In this document: one piece after another, positions 9,135-20,222 of the stretch | Layout of the letters: the number at the start of each line of letters is the position of its first letter | Numbering within the stretch: position 1 is the first letter of the stretch | DNA from: Pseudomonas saudiphocaensis | GTDB taxonomy: Bacteria; Pseudomonadota; Gammaproteobacteria; Pseudomonadales; Pseudomonadaceae | Assembly (NCBI RefSeq): GCF_000756775.1 | Contig: NZ_CCSF01000001.1 | Coordinates: 1,302,001-1,366,000 of the forward strand | Direction: 5' to 3' | Length of the DNA: 64,000 nucleotides | Program-made: the position numbers and the translations under genes | Notes under the pieces: generated by a model | What the model saw: the letters and a program-made list of their open reading frames with translations, nothing else | Database searches by the model: none | What the model was told of the DNA's origin: nothing

Positions 9135-11048
9135 CTACTGCTTTCCACTTTTAAAGCAATCGGCTGACTCGTCGACCAACAGCCCCTGATAGAAGCGGCA
9201 CTCGCGTTTCAGCGCATCGGCCAGGCGGTGAGCCTGCCGGAAACCGTGGCGTTCCTCAGGGTATAGCCGGTACTCAACCTTAACGCCGTGCTCGCGCAGC
9301 GCAGCCACCATGGACTCGGTCTGCTCCGGTAGCACTACGGCATCCAGCCCGCCCTGAAAGAAGATCACCGGCACACGAATCCGCTCGGCGTGGGCCAGTG
9401 GAGTGCGCTGATCGTAGCGTTCGGCATCGACCTCCGGATCACCGATCAGCCAGTCCAGATAATCGGCCTCGAACTTGTGCGTAACCCGCCGCAACGCCAG
9501 GGGGTCGCTAACGCCATACAGGCTGGCCCCGCCACGAAAGCCGGCATCGGCCACCAACGCATTGAGCGCGGTATAGCCGCCGGCGCTGGAGCCGCGGATA
9601 AAGGTGCGCGACGGATCAATCAGCCCACGCCGGCCAAGCTCTGCAACGGCGGCACGGGCATCTTCCACATCCAGCACACCCCACTGACCACACAATCTCT
9701 GGCGATAGGCTCGGCCAAAGCCGCTGCTGCCGCGGTAATTGATATCAGCCACGGCGATCCCGCGCTGGGTCCAGTACTGGATACGCGGATCGAAAACCGG
9801 ATAACAGGCCGAGGTCGGACCGCCATGGATAAACACCACCAGAGGCGGGCGCTCTCCTTCCGGCGCCGTGTAGCCTGCATTTAGCGGTAGGTAAAGGAAG
9901 CCGTGAGCCGTCTCGGTATCGCCGGTGGCAAAGCTGAACGACTGCGGTCGGGATATCTCGCCAGACGGCAAGAGACGCTCACCCCCTGCGAGTACCCGGC
10001 ATTGCCCATCGCGGCGATCGATTGCCAGCACCGCCGATGTACGCTCAGGCGATGCAGCGATGCAGTAGAAATGCGCGGCATCGGCGGCTAGCTGACGGCA
10101 GCGGCTGAAGTCCGTCGCCAGTGCGCGCTCACCGTTCCGGCTGCATTGCTCGAACAGCAGTCCATGGCCTTGCAGCATGCGCGTCAGTAACAACGCACCC
10201 TCGCCTATCGGCAGATAACTGACCGTCCCCAACTGCCAGGGCGCCGGTGCGTGGTCGCACTCTGCCGAATCGTCTACCGGCACCAGGCCGTCACCCTCCT
10301 CGCGCCACGGCTGCCACCACCCGTTGAGGTCGCTCAAGCAATAAAGCTTGCCGTCAGCAGCAAAGCGCGGCTGCTGCACCGATTCCTCGCCCTGCAAACC
10401 CGCCAGGCAGTGCGGTTTGTGGCAGCTTCCCTCGGCGTTTCGCTCAGCAACCCACAAGCTGGTCGCCGTCCAGGGTTGCTCGGGGCGCTGCCACTGGATC
10501 CAGGCCAGGCGCTGGCCGGCGACATCAAGCGTGGGCGATGCATAGAAGTCTGCACCTTCCGCCAGTACCCGCCGTTGGCCATTGGCCAGCGAAATACTTA
10601 CCAGACGATGCTCGACGCTCTGATTCCCGCGCTTCTCCTCTACCGCCAGGACAGCAGCGTGACGCGCATCGAACACCAGGTCGCCGTAGCGGCAATCCGG
10701 CTGATACGTAACAACGGTAGGTTCGGCGCCCTCTTCGAGCGCCTGATGGTAAATCTGCTGGTCCCGTTCATCGACATAGGCCACACCGCTGTCGGTCAGA
10801 CAGAAGGCGCCGCCGCCATATTCGTAAATACGGCTACGCAGGGAAACTCCGGGGGGCGTCAGGCACCTGGCGCCAGTGCCATCGCACCAGAACCAGAGTG
10901 TGCAACGGGCATCCGCCGGGTCGTACTCGATCCAGAACAAACCGCCATGGCCGGCACGCAATTCCGCAAAGTCGCGACTGGCACCGGCCGCCTTTTCCGC
11001 CGTCCAGTCGCTGGGCCAGAAGCCATAAGGCAGTACTGGCTTGGTCAT
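9135..11048 (-). CDS. pqqH: S9-family prolyl oligopeptidase of the PQQ cluster (PqqH/PqqM type)
   Basis: A 637-aa peptidase with an N-terminal beta-propeller (about 1-370) and a C-terminal alpha/beta-hydrolase domain. The catalytic triad is visible: Ser in RGSSAGGY, Asp in GGLDAVV, His in EERHGFR; the oxyanion region is FIHGGPTSACY. There is no signal peptide. Its place after pqqE matches the gene called pqqH in P. aeruginosa. A role in PqqA peptide processing has been suggested for the family but is inference here. The start is the ATG at 11046-11048, 8 nt after GGAGG; a GTG just upstream is less well spaced. Confidence 0.8.
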   Translation of the reverse strand: MTKPVLPYGFWPSDWTAEKAAGASRDFAELRAGHGGLFWIEYDPADARCTLWFWCDGTGARCLTPPGVSLRSRIYEYGGGAFCLTDSGVAYVDERDQQIYHQALEEGAEPTVVTYQPDCRYGDLVFDARHAAVLAVEEKRGNQSVEHRLVSISLANGQRRVLAEGADFYASPTLDVAGQRLAWIQWQRPEQPWTATSLWVAERNAEGSCHKPHCLAGLQGEESVQQPRFAADGKLYCLSDLNGWWQPWREEGDGLVPVDDSAECDHAPAPWQLGTVSYLPIGEGALLLTRMLQGHGLLFEQCSRNGERALATDFSRCRQLAADAAHFYCIAASPERTSAVLAIDRRDGQCRVLAGGERLLPSGEISRPQSFSFATGDTETAHGFLYLPLNAGYTAPEGERPPLVVFIHGGPTSACYPVFDPRIQYWTQRGIAVADINYRGSSGFGRAYRQRLCGQWGVLDVEDARAAVAELGRRGLIDPSRTFIRGSSAGGYTALNALVADAGFRGGASLYGVSDPLALRRVTHKFEADYLDWLIGDPEVDAERYDQRTPLAHAERIRVPVIFFQGGLDAVVLPEQTESMVAALREHGVKVEYRLYPEERHGFRQAHRLADALKRECRFYQGLLVDESADCFKSGKQ

Positions 11049-11252
11049 CACTTGGACCTCCAGAGCTTTGGGCTAAAGATTCATATCTGAAGGCATCGCC
11101 TCCCCTGAACGCGCGTCCCCGGCGCGAAGCCTGCCGTTACTCTTCAGTCCACAGGGCAGACTCTCGCCAGTATTCGCCGCACCGGCGCAGCTCCCACGAA
11201 AGCGCTGCGCACACCAGCGGGGGTTAGCCGCAAATAAGCCTCACTGGCTCCA

Positions 11253-12368
11253 TCACGCCTTGATAATCAGCTTCGAGGCCTTCTCGTTGCGGTATTGCAG
11301 CTGGTCAAGCGGCGCGCCCTGCTCGGCTTGCTCGCGCGCGGCGAGGATCTTGCCGTGGTGTGCCGACTTGCTACACACCGGATCAGCATTGGCAGCATCG
11401 CCAGTGAGCATGAAGGCCTGACAACGGCAGCCGCCGAAGTCCCGCTCCTTTTCATCGCAACTGCGGCAGGGTTCAGGCATCCAGTCGTAACCGCGATATT
11501 TGTTGAAACCGAACGAGTGCCGCCAGATGTGTTCGATGCTGTGCTCACGCACATTGGGGAACTGCACCGGCAACTGCCGCGCACTGTGACAAGGCAAGGC
11601 CGTGCCGTCTGGAGTGATGTCGAGAAACAGATTACCCCAGCCGTTCATACAGCCTTTGGGACGTTCCTCGTAATAGTCCGGCGTGACGAAAATCAGCTTG
11701 CAGGGGTGGTTCTCGGCGGCCAGCTTTTCACGCCATTCATTGGTGATGCGCTCGGCACGCACCAGCTGTTCCTTGCTGGGCAGCAGTCCGACACGGTTGA
11801 GTTCGGCCCAGCCATAGAACTGACAGGTGGCCAACTCGACGAAATCTGCCTCCAGCTCCAGACACAACTGGATGATGCGCTCGATGTTGTCGATGTTGTG
11901 CCGGTGGGTGACGAAGTTGAGCACCATCGGATAGCCATGGGCCTTGACCGCACGGGCCATGGCCAGCTTCTGCGCAAAGGCCTTTTTCGAGCCGGCCAGC
12001 AGGTTGTTCACCTCCTCGTCAGCAGCCTGGAAGCTGATCTGGATATGATCGAGCCCTGCCTCGGCAAATGCGGCGATCTTGCTTTCGGTCAGGCCGATCC
12101 CGGAGGTGATCAGGTTGGTGTAGTAACCAAGCTCACGTGCAGCGGCGATCAGCTCGACCAGATCGTCACGTACCAGCGGCTCACCGCCGGAAAACCCCAG
12201 CTGCGCCGCGCCCATTGCCCGCGCCTGACGGAACACTTCGATCCACTCGGCAGTGCTCAGCTCATCATGGCTGCGAGCAAAATCCAGCGGATTCGAGCAA
12301 TACGGGCACTGCAACGGGCAGCGATAGGTCAGCTCGGCCAACAACCACATGGGCGGGCCGACCACCAC
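11253..12368 (-). CDS. pqqE: PqqE, radical SAM PqqA peptide cyclase
   Basis: A radical SAM enzyme that links the Glu and Tyr of PqqA by a C-C bond, the first step of PQQ synthesis, with PqqD as chaperone. The CX3CX2C motif is [10 protein letters not shown] (Cys 17, 21, 24 from the chosen start). A C-terminal SPASM region carries further cysteines ([24 protein letters not shown]). The start is uncertain: GTG at 12366-12368 gives 371 aa and begins just after the pqqD stop; the ATG at 12350 gives 365 aa but leaves only nine residues before the first cluster Cys. Confidence 0.93.
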   Translation of the reverse strand: MVVGPPMWLLAELTYRCPLQCPYCSNPLDFARSHDELSTAEWIEVFRQARAMGAAQLGFSGGEPLVRDDLVELIAAARELGYYTNLITSGIGLTESKIAAFAEAGLDHIQISFQAADEEVNNLLAGSKKAFAQKLAMARAVKAHGYPMVLNFVTHRHNIDNIERIIQLCLELEADFVELATCQFYGWAELNRVGLLPSKEQLVRAERITNEWREKLAAENHPCKLIFVTPDYYEERPKGCMNGWGNLFLDITPDGTALPCHSARQLPVQFPNVREHSIEHIWRHSFGFNKYRGYDWMPEPCRSCDEKERDFGGCRCQAFMLTGDAANADPVCSKSAHHGKILAAREQAEQGAPLDQLQYRNEKASKLIIKA

Positions 12369-12375
12369 GTCCGGC

Positions 12376-12654
12376 TTAGCGAAGCTCGATCCAGAACCGT
12401 TCAACGGCCACCTCCAGAAACGCCAGGATATCCTCTTCGATGCCTTCGGCACCGGGGAAGCTCGCCTGCAGGTCAGCCACGATGCCACCTACCGTCCGCG
12501 CGCCATCAACGCGCTTGAGAATCTCGCTGGCGCTGTCGTTGAGCTTGATCATGCCTTCCGGATAAAGCAGCACATGGCAGCCCTGAGCCGGCTCGAACTG
12601 GAAGCGATAACCACGGCGCAGCGACGGCACTTTGGACAGAAGTTCATCGTTCAT
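12376..12654 (-). CDS. pqqD: PqqD, PqqA-binding peptide chaperone
   Basis: A 92-aa protein of the RiPP-recognition fold that binds the PqqA precursor and presents it to PqqE. The sequence has the family features [20 protein letters not shown], then a central [15 protein letters not shown]. It is a separate gene here, not fused to pqqC or pqqE as in some bacteria. It lies between pqqC (66 bp) and pqqE (almost abutting) on the minus strand. Confidence 0.95.
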   Translation of the reverse strand: MNDELLSKVPSLRRGYRFQFEPAQGCHVLLYPEGMIKLNDSASEILKRVDGARTVGGIVADLQASFPGAEGIEEDILAFLEVAVERFWIELR

Positions 12655-12720
12655 TTATCCACCTCCTCATGCTGGAAACACCGCCAGTGCATGTTGCTCG
12701 CGGGCAAGCGAGCTGCTGGC

Positions 12721-13473
12721 TCACAGGCTGATTCCCTTGTGCCAGACCCGCTCGCGGGTAACGGTGTGATACGGCGGACGATCAAGCTCATAGGCCATGC
12801 TCATGGCATCGAGCATGCTCCAGAGCACATCCAGCTTGAACTGAAGAATGTTCAGCATGCGCTGCTGAGCTTCATAGGTCGTGTAATGCTCAAGGGTGAT
12901 ACGCAGACCATGCTCGACATCCCGCCGCGCCTCCTTGAGGCGTTTGCGGAAGTAGTCATATCCGGATGTATCGATCCAGGTGTAGTGCTGCGGCCAAGCG
13001 TCCAGCCGCGACTGGTGGATGGTCGGCGCGAAGAGTTCGGTCAAAGAGCTGCTGGCCGCTTCCTGCCAGACCGCACGGCGTGCGAAGTTGACGTAGGCGT
13101 CCACGGCAAAACGCACCCCTGGCAACACCAGTTCCTGCGACAGGACTTGCTCGCGATCGAGGCCGACCGCCTCGGCCAGACGCAGCCAGGCTTCGATACC
13201 GCCCTCCTCTCCCGGTCCGCCATCGTGATCGATGATGCGCTGAACCCACTCGCGGCGCGTGTCCCGATCCGGACAGTTGGCCATGATCGCCGCGTCCTTT
13301 ACTGGAATGCAGACCTGATAGTAGAAACGGTTCGCGACCCAGCCCTGGATTTGCTCGCGTGTCGAGCGGCCTTCATACATGGCGCGGTGGAAGGGGTGGT
13401 GGATATGGTAGTAGTCGCCCTTGGCACGCAAGGCCTGCTCGAACGCGGCAGGGGTCATGGCTGACTGGGTCAT
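12721..13473 (-). CDS. pqqC: PqqC, pyrroloquinoline-quinone synthase
   Basis: A 250-aa cofactorless oxidase of the TenA/heme-oxygenase-like fold that carries out the final ring closure and oxidation to PQQ. Recognisable stretches are [24 protein letters not shown] and the conserved DHDG of the catalytic region; length matches the family. The ATG at 13471-13473 is used; an internal ATG five codons later is possible. The gap to pqqB is 84 bp. Confidence 0.96.
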   Translation of the reverse strand: MTQSAMTPAAFEQALRAKGDYYHIHHPFHRAMYEGRSTREQIQGWVANRFYYQVCIPVKDAAIMANCPDRDTRREWVQRIIDHDGGPGEEGGIEAWLRLAEAVGLDREQVLSQELVLPGVRFAVDAYVNFARRAVWQEAASSSLTELFAPTIHQSRLDAWPQHYTWIDTSGYDYFRKRLKEARRDVEHGLRITLEHYTTYEAQQRMLNILQFKLDVLWSMLDAMSMAYELDRPPYHTVTRERVWHKGISL

Positions 13474-13557
13474 CGCGGGACTTCCTTGGTTGTGCGCCGC
13501 AGTCTCAGGGACAGGCGCGACGCGCTGATTTTCTTGGGGCGAAGCTGGGTGGCGGCG

Positions 13558-14469
13558 TCAGAGCTCGATGCTCATCCCGTCGAAAGCCACCTCGATACCA
13601 TGCTCACCCAGTGTTGCACGCTCGGCCGAATCCTCATCAAGGATGGGATTGGTGTTATTGATATGGATAAGAATCTTGCGCGACGCCGGCATTTCATCGA
13701 GCAGCTCGATCATGCCGCCCGGCCCGATCTGGGGCATATGACCCATCTCCGATCCCAGCTTGTCTCCTACCTCACGCACACGCATCTCGTCATCGCGCCA
13801 GAGCGTGCCATCGACCAGCAGGCAGTCGGCACGACGCATGATTTCCAATAGTTGCGGGCTGGCCTGGCCAAGCCCCGGCGCGTAGAACAGCGTACCCCCG
13901 CTCTGCCGATCCTCGATCAACAGGCCGATGTTGTCGCCCGGATGCGGGTCGTTGCGATGCGGCGAGTACGGCGGTGCCGAACTGCGCAGCGGAATCGGAG
14001 TGATCTGCAGGTTCGGGCAAGCCGGGATGACGAAACTGCCCTCCAGCGCGATAGGGTTCCACTTCAGGCCACCGTTCCAGTGCTCGAGCATGTTGAACAG
14101 TGGAAAGCCGGTGGTCAGATCCTGATGGACCATCTCGGTGCACCAGACGTCATGGGGACAACCTTCACGCAGGGTCAGCAGGCCGGTGGTGTGGTCGATC
14201 TGGCTATCCAGCAGAATGATCGCGGCGATGGCGGTATCACGCGGCTTGCGAGCCGGCTGCAGCTTTGGGAAGGCCTCCAGTTGGGCGCGGATATCCGGCG
14301 AGGCGTTACACAGAATCCAGTCGACACCGTTGTCGCTGATGGCGATGGAAGACTGGGTGCGTGGTTGTGCTCGCAGTGTTCCGGCGCGCAAACCGGCACA
14401 GTTGGCGCAGTTGCAATTCCATTGTGGAAAGCCGCCGCCAGCAGCAGAACCGAGAATCTGGATGAACAT
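13558..14469 (-). CDS. pqqB: PqqB, PQQ biosynthesis metallo-beta-lactamase-fold protein
   Basis: A 303-aa protein of the metallo-beta-lactamase fold needed for PQQ production, proposed to be the iron hydroxylase acting on the Glu-Tyr intermediate. The N-terminus reads [15 protein letters not shown] with the CNCANC cysteine cluster (a zinc site in known structures), and [11 protein letters not shown] gives the metal-binding region. It starts 46 bp after the pqqA stop, with a terminator-like hairpin in the gap. Confidence 0.96.
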   Translation of the reverse strand: MFIQILGSAAGGGFPQWNCNCANCAGLRAGTLRAQPRTQSSIAISDNGVDWILCNASPDIRAQLEAFPKLQPARKPRDTAIAAIILLDSQIDHTTGLLTLREGCPHDVWCTEMVHQDLTTGFPLFNMLEHWNGGLKWNPIALEGSFVIPACPNLQITPIPLRSSAPPYSPHRNDPHPGDNIGLLIEDRQSGGTLFYAPGLGQASPQLLEIMRRADCLLVDGTLWRDDEMRVREVGDKLGSEMGHMPQIGPGGMIELLDEMPASRKILIHINNTNPILDEDSAERATLGEHGIEVAFDGMSIEL

Positions 14470-14488
14470 GGGCAGCTCCCAAAAATGA

Positions 14489-14509
14489 AGCCCCGACCGT
14501 GCCGGGGCT
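14489..14509 (-). terminator. Attenuator-like hairpin between pqqA and pqqB
   Basis: A 7-bp GC stem (AGCCCCG at 14489-14495, CGGGGCT at 14503-14509) with a 7-nt loop, followed on the minus strand by TCATTTTT. A partial terminator here would let pqqA be made in excess over pqqBCDE, which suits a peptide precursor consumed one per PQQ. Confidence 0.6.
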
Positions 14510-14515
14510 GGTCAA

Positions 14516-14587
14516 TCAGCGATTGGCGAAGTACATGGTGACTTCGAAACCGATGCGCAGGTCGCTAAAAGCAGGCTTGGTCCACAT
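14516..14587 (-). CDS. pqqA: PqqA, PQQ precursor peptide
   Basis: A 23-codon gene, ATG at 14585-14587 and TGA at 14516-14518. The peptide begins MWTKPAFSDLRIGFEVTMYF and ends ANR. Glu15 and Tyr19 (E-V-T-M-Y) are the pair cross-linked and built into PQQ. A good ribosome site (AGAGGAA) precedes the ATG. The sequence is nearly invariant among pseudomonads and the position directly before pqqB is standard. Confidence 0.97.
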   Translation of the reverse strand: MWTKPAFSDLRIGFEVTMYFANR

Positions 14588-14952
14588 GGCTTATTCCTCT
14601 TGTCATTGGTGCCGGAGTTATTCCGACAACTTCATTAAGCACCCTATGCCTTTGTAAACAGAATGGTACTTTGGAAGGAGACAGCAACCTGCATTGGTAG
14701 TGCCTTTGGCGTGACCGGAGAAGGCTCTGGAACCGGCTCCAGGACCAAATTGCAGAAATAAAAAAACGCGGCCTGGGGCCGCGCTGCAATAAATGGACAT
14801 CCGGGCCTCGTGGGGGTATTGCGGCCGGAATGCCCGCGCCCTTCTGGGCGTTCTGCCAAGTCAAACCGGCGCGCGGGAGCGACACGCGCCGGGTCCACCG
14901 AGAAGCTTAGGCCGCTGAAACTGACTGCCTACGTTTTCAGCGACCTGACGGG
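14588..14952. other. 365-bp spacer between pqqA and exaC
   Basis: It holds the exaC terminator (14760-14782) and must hold the pqqA promoter, probably in 14600-14700, where I cannot fix a clear -35/-10 pair. An imperfect inverted repeat, CGCTGAAA..TTTCAGCG, lies at about 14914-14942, just past the exaC stop. No open frame here has coding character. Confidence 0.5.
14760..14782 (-). terminator. Rho-independent terminator after exaC
   Basis: On the minus strand a perfect 7-bp stem CGCGGCC/GGCCGCG (14766-14772 with 14776-14782, 3-nt loop) is followed directly by six T (14760-14765). It separates exaC transcription from pqqA. Confidence 0.75.
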
Positions 14953-16473
<1,521 letters not shown>

Positions 16474-16694
16474 GAGCGACCTCTCTCTTTTACTTGTTGG
16501 AGCCTGACCGGGAACTGGTCAGGACATGGAGCGATGTTAGGCAGCCTGTGTCTCCCACCGGAATGCACCCTAGGACCAGATGCCGTCCTCATTTGGTAGT
16601 AGGCGCGAAGGCTTTGGCTCGAACACTGGCCGACCCCCACACCGGAAAGGCCAACCTGGCTGCTGGAGTTGAATTTCCGGATTGCAGCAAAAAA

Positions 16695-16724
16695 CAAAAG
16701 GCCGGCTTGAAAGCCGACCTTTTG
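16695..16724 (-). terminator. Rho-independent terminator after the PQQ alcohol dehydrogenase gene
   Basis: A 14-bp stem with one G-U wobble (16695-16708 with 16711-16724), followed on the minus strand by a T-rich run at 16688-16694. It ends the alcohol dehydrogenase transcript before exaC, so the two genes are probably separate units. Confidence 0.75.
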
Positions 16725-16743
16725 CATTACCGCGCGCCTGATA

Positions 16744-18519
16744 TCAGCGCTTGGCTACCACTTGGTCCTTCGGCAGCTTGAAGGTCCAGACCATGCCACC
16801 CTGGTTGAAGTCCTTCACGCGCTTGGCCACTTCGCCACCCCACAATGGAACGGCGCCACCCCAGCCGGAAAGTACGGAGACGTACTGCTCACCGTCCATT
16901 TCCCAGGTTACCGGGGAGCCGACGATGCCCGAGCCGGTGTTGAACTCATAGAGTTTCTTACCCGTCTTGGCATCGAAGGCCATCAGGTAGCCTTCCGGGT
17001 TACCGGTGAATACCAGGTTGCCCTTGGTAGTCAGCACACCGCCCCAAAGCGGCGAGTAGTTCTTGTAGCGCCAGACTTCCTTGCCGGTCTTCGGATCAAT
17101 GGCGCGCAGAACGCCGATGTATTCCTCGTTGAGCGGCTTGATCGTGAAGCCGGCACCCAGATACGCCGCGCCTTTCTTGTAAGCGACGTCTTCGTTCCAG
17201 ATATCCATGCCCCACTCGTTGCTAGGCACATAGAACAGGCCGGTATCCTGGCTATACGCCATGGGCATCCAGTTTTTGGCGCCGAGGAAGGCCGGCGCTA
17301 CAAATACCGATTTGCCCTTTTCAGCACCCGGCGCGCCCGGACGGTTGTCGTCGACGTAGATTGGACGGCCGTTCTTGTCGAGGCCCTTGGCCCAGGTGAT
17401 CTTGTCAACAAACGGGAAGCCACGGATGAACTTGCCGTTGGTCCGGTCGAGCACATAGAAGAAACCGTTACGGTCCGCGGTAGCAGCGGCCTTGATGGTC
17501 TTGCCACCTTCCTTGTAGTCGAAGGGAATCAGCTCGTTGACGCCGTCAAAGTCCCAGCCGTCATGCGGGGTGGACTGGAAGTGCCATTTGATCGAACCGT
17601 CATCCGGGTTCAATGCCAGACGGGACGAAGAGTACAGGTTATCGCCGGGGCGCAGGTGCGAGTTCCAGGGCGCCGGGTTGCCGGTACCGAACAGCAGCGT
17701 GTCAGTATCGGGGTCATAGGTACCGCCCAGCCATGGCGCGGCGCCACCGGTCTTCCACAGATCGCCCGGCCAGGTCTTGCCGGCTTCACCGCCGGAAATG
17801 CCGTTTTCGACCTTCTTGCCATCCTTCATCACGAAGCCCATGTGGCCTTCGACGGTCGGACGGCTCCAGATCAGCTCACCGTTTTTCGCGTCAAAAGCTT
17901 CGATCTTGCCGACCACCCCGAACTCACCACCGGCAACGCCCGTGATGACCTTGCCCTTGACGATGGTCGGCACTGCGGTGATGGAGTAACCGGCCTTGTA
18001 ATCGGCAACTGTCTTGCGCCAGACAACCTTGCCGGTGTCCTTGTTCAGCGCAACCAGCTTGGCATCAAGCGTGCCGAAGATAACCAGATCGTCGTACAGC
18101 GCCACACCCCGGTTGATCACGTCACAGCACGGCATGATGCCGTCGGGCAGGCGTGCGTCGTACTGCCAGATTTCCTTACCGGTGCGTGCATCCATGGCGA
18201 AGACGCGAGAGTAGGAACCGGTGACGTACATCACCCCGTCCTTGATCATCGGCTGCGATTCCTGGCCACGCTGCTTCTCTCCTCCCAGGGAAAAGCCCCA
18301 GACCGGACGCAGCTGAGTGACGTTTTCGGTATTGAGCGTATCCAGCGGACTGTAACGCTGCCCTTGCAGCCCCAGGCCGTTGGTCACGATCTGGTGGGTT
18401 GTCTTGGCGTCGTTGAGGATGTCCTGTTCAGTGACGGCCCAGGCCGATACGCTGGACAGCGCGATGCTGGCGCATAAGGCTGTCAAAGCGAAGGGTTTGC
18501 GAAGACCGGAGTGCTTCAT
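16744..18519 (-). CDS. pedH: PQQ-dependent alcohol dehydrogenase, lanthanide-type (PedH/ExaA family)
   Basis: A 591-aa periplasmic quinoprotein oxidising ethanol and other alcohols and passing electrons to a c-type cytochrome. It has a signal peptide ([20 protein letters not shown], cleavage near residue 28), eight-bladed propeller repeats, and the vicinal disulfide pair C131-C132 ([10 protein letters not shown]) at the PQQ pocket. Metal ligands are E199 (GGEF), N281 (GTGNP) and catalytic D323. D325 in [11 protein letters not shown] is the additional Asp found in lanthanide-dependent PedH and XoxF; calcium-type ExaA has Ser there. Length also fits PedH better than ExaA (about 620). The start is the ATG at 18517-18519, chosen for its signal peptide. 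The adjacent exaC matches both known contexts. No cytochrome gene is nearby. Confidence 0.9.
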   Translation of the reverse strand: MKHSGLRKPFALTALCASIALSSVSAWAVTEQDILNDAKTTHQIVTNGLGLQGQRYSPLDTLNTENVTQLRPVWGFSLGGEKQRGQESQPMIKDGVMYVTGSYSRVFAMDARTGKEIWQYDARLPDGIMPCCDVINRGVALYDDLVIFGTLDAKLVALNKDTGKVVWRKTVADYKAGYSITAVPTIVKGKVITGVAGGEFGVVGKIEAFDAKNGELIWSRPTVEGHMGFVMKDGKKVENGISGGEAGKTWPGDLWKTGGAAPWLGGTYDPDTDTLLFGTGNPAPWNSHLRPGDNLYSSSRLALNPDDGSIKWHFQSTPHDGWDFDGVNELIPFDYKEGGKTIKAAATADRNGFFYVLDRTNGKFIRGFPFVDKITWAKGLDKNGRPIYVDDNRPGAPGAEKGKSVFVAPAFLGAKNWMPMAYSQDTGLFYVPSNEWGMDIWNEDVAYKKGAAYLGAGFTIKPLNEEYIGVLRAIDPKTGKEVWRYKNYSPLWGGVLTTKGNLVFTGNPEGYLMAFDAKTGKKLYEFNTGSGIVGSPVTWEMDGEQYVSVLSGWGGAVPLWGGEVAKRVKDFNQGGMVWTFKLPKDQVVAKR

Positions 18520-18802
18520 TGCGGCTACCTCTGCGGGTTCATTGTTATCGTCGCCGGGAAGTTTTCCCGGTCTGCCGTCGATTCTTGGATCAAGGCGCCA
18601 TCGCAACAATTGCCCGCAGTACCGATTTACCTCCTTCCTTGGTAGCAATACCCACCCGAAGTCGCGAAAAAGCTTGCTCTAAAGGCTACAGCCAACACGC
18701 CCCCCACACTGAAGTCTCGGCTCTTGTGCCTGAAATGAGTATTTCCCAAGCCCCCTAGGCGCCTTAAAAAGCCCCCTCTTTCCGCTCACAAGGACACGAG
18801 CC

Positions 18803-20041
18803 ATGTTCCGCGTGCTTATGTATTGCCTGCTGCTGAGTTTTCTTGCCACCGGTGTTCAGGCAAGCGAAACGATCCGGATCGGCCTGAACGCCCCCACAAC
18901 CGGCAATTACAAATCCGAAGGCCTGGAGCTGCGCCGGGGCGCTTTGCTCGCTGTCGACGAGATCAACCGCCGCGGCGGCATCCTGGGCCAGCCGCTCGAA
19001 CTCATCAGCCGCAATACCGCTGCACGCGCAGAAAGGGCGCGGGACAACATCGAGTTCTTCGCCACCCAGCGGGTACGCATGGTTCTGGGCGGCGCCACCA
19101 GCGAAGAGGCCATCGCCGCCGGCAAGCGTGCCCGCGAACTGGGCCTGCTGTATTTCCCTACCCTGGGCTATGCCAACGAAATAACCGGCCGCGAAGGCCA
19201 TCGTCATCTGTTCCGCGAGACCAACAGCGCCTGGATGAGCGCACGGGTGCTGGGCGAATACCTCAGCTGGCATCTACCAAACCGACGCTACTTCTATATC
19301 AGCCTCGACGATGCCTGGGGCCACAGCATGGAACAGGCCTTGCGCGAATCGACCAAGAGCCGCGACCGCGCACGTCACGGCTATGCCCGCATCCCGGCCC
19401 ATGGAGCGCGCCATGACGATTACCTGGCGGCGCTTAAGAAGGCCGAGGCCAGCAGCGCCGATGTTCTGGTGGTCGTGCTGCTGGGGCAGAACCTGGTACA
19501 GACCATGCGCCTGGCCAATGACATGCAACTGAACAAGCGCGTGCAGGTCATCGTTCCCAACCTCACCGCCAGCCTCATCGAACAGGCCGGCCCGCAAGTC
19601 ATGGAGCATGTCATCGGCACCAAGGCCTGGACCTGGCGCGTACCGGAGCAAACGGGCAGCGTCGAAGGCCACGCCTTCGTCGACGCCTATATCCGCCTGC
19701 ATCAGGGCTACCCCGGCAGTACCGCCGCATCGGCCTACGCCATCGTCCGGCAATGGGCCGATGCCGTGCAGCGGGCAGGCAGCAGCGACAGCGAGGCGGT
19801 CATCACCGCCCTGGAGAACCACCGTTACAGCCTGCTCAAGGACGAACAGTACTGGCGCGACTTCGATCACCAGAACGTACAGGCCATTTACGCCGTGCGC
19901 GTACGCTCGCGCAGCGACATCATGCAGGACCGCTTCAAGCAGGATTACTTCACCATCATCCACCGCCTGGACGGCGAAGAAGCCGCACCCAGCCTGGACG
20001 ACTGGCAGCAGGAGCGTGGTGAAGAGCTGATGTTGCAGTAG
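18803..20041 (+). CDS. Periplasmic substrate-binding protein (type I, urea/amino-acid ABC family)
   Basis: A 412-aa protein with a signal peptide (MFRVLMYCLLLSFLATGVQA) and the two-lobe type I periplasmic binding fold (IRIGLNAPTTGNYKSEGLEL, then AVDEINRRGGILGQPLEL). It resembles urea and branched-chain amino-acid receptors, but no permease or ATPase gene is adjacent. It is divergent from the PQQ alcohol dehydrogenase across a 283-bp shared promoter region; similar binding-protein genes accompany PQQ alcohol systems in other pseudomonads. It could bind an alcohol-derived ligand, deliver to a distant transporter, or serve a sensor; the sequence does not decide. Confidence 0.75.
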   Translation: MFRVLMYCLLLSFLATGVQASETIRIGLNAPTTGNYKSEGLELRRGALLAVDEINRRGGILGQPLELISRNTAARAERARDNIEFFATQRVRMVLGGATSEEAIAAGKRARELGLLYFPTLGYANEITGREGHRHLFRETNSAWMSARVLGEYLSWHLPNRRYFYISLDDAWGHSMEQALRESTKSRDRARHGYARIPAHGARHDDYLAALKKAEASSADVLVVVLLGQNLVQTMRLANDMQLNKRVQVIVPNLTASLIEQAGPQVMEHVIGTKAWTWRVPEQTGSVEGHAFVDAYIRLHQGYPGSTAASAYAIVRQWADAVQRAGSSDSEAVITALENHRYSLLKDEQYWRDFDHQNVQAIYAVRVRSRSDIMQDRFKQDYFTIIHRLDGEEAAPSLDDWQQERGEELMLQ

Positions 20042-20058
20042 TCGTCTACGGCTTCGCG

Positions 20059-20116
20059 CCGAGGGCGGCGTCCCACGAGGTGCCGTGTTTTTGTGGGATC
20101 GCGCCCTCGCGGCGGC
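20059..20116. repeat. REP-like inverted doublet between convergent genes
   Basis: Two divergent copies of a GTGGGA..CGCCCTCG-type palindrome face each other (about 20059-20081 and 20093-20116) with a short T-rich centre. This is the layout of a REPIN. It lies between the ends of the binding-protein gene and the convergent thiolase gene. Confidence 0.5.
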
Positions 20117-20222
20117 GATAGCCTGCCTGCCAAACCAAAAGCTTTGCACCGGAGCAAAGCTACATCGCCCTCAGAAATCAGCTTCGGGGATGGATTCACC
20201 TTTCGCCAATTCGCGACGCCGG

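Noticed and set aside
16762-18477. A 571-codon open frame antisense to the PQQ alcohol dehydrogenase
   Set aside because: Shadow of a well-supported gene with signal peptide and active site.
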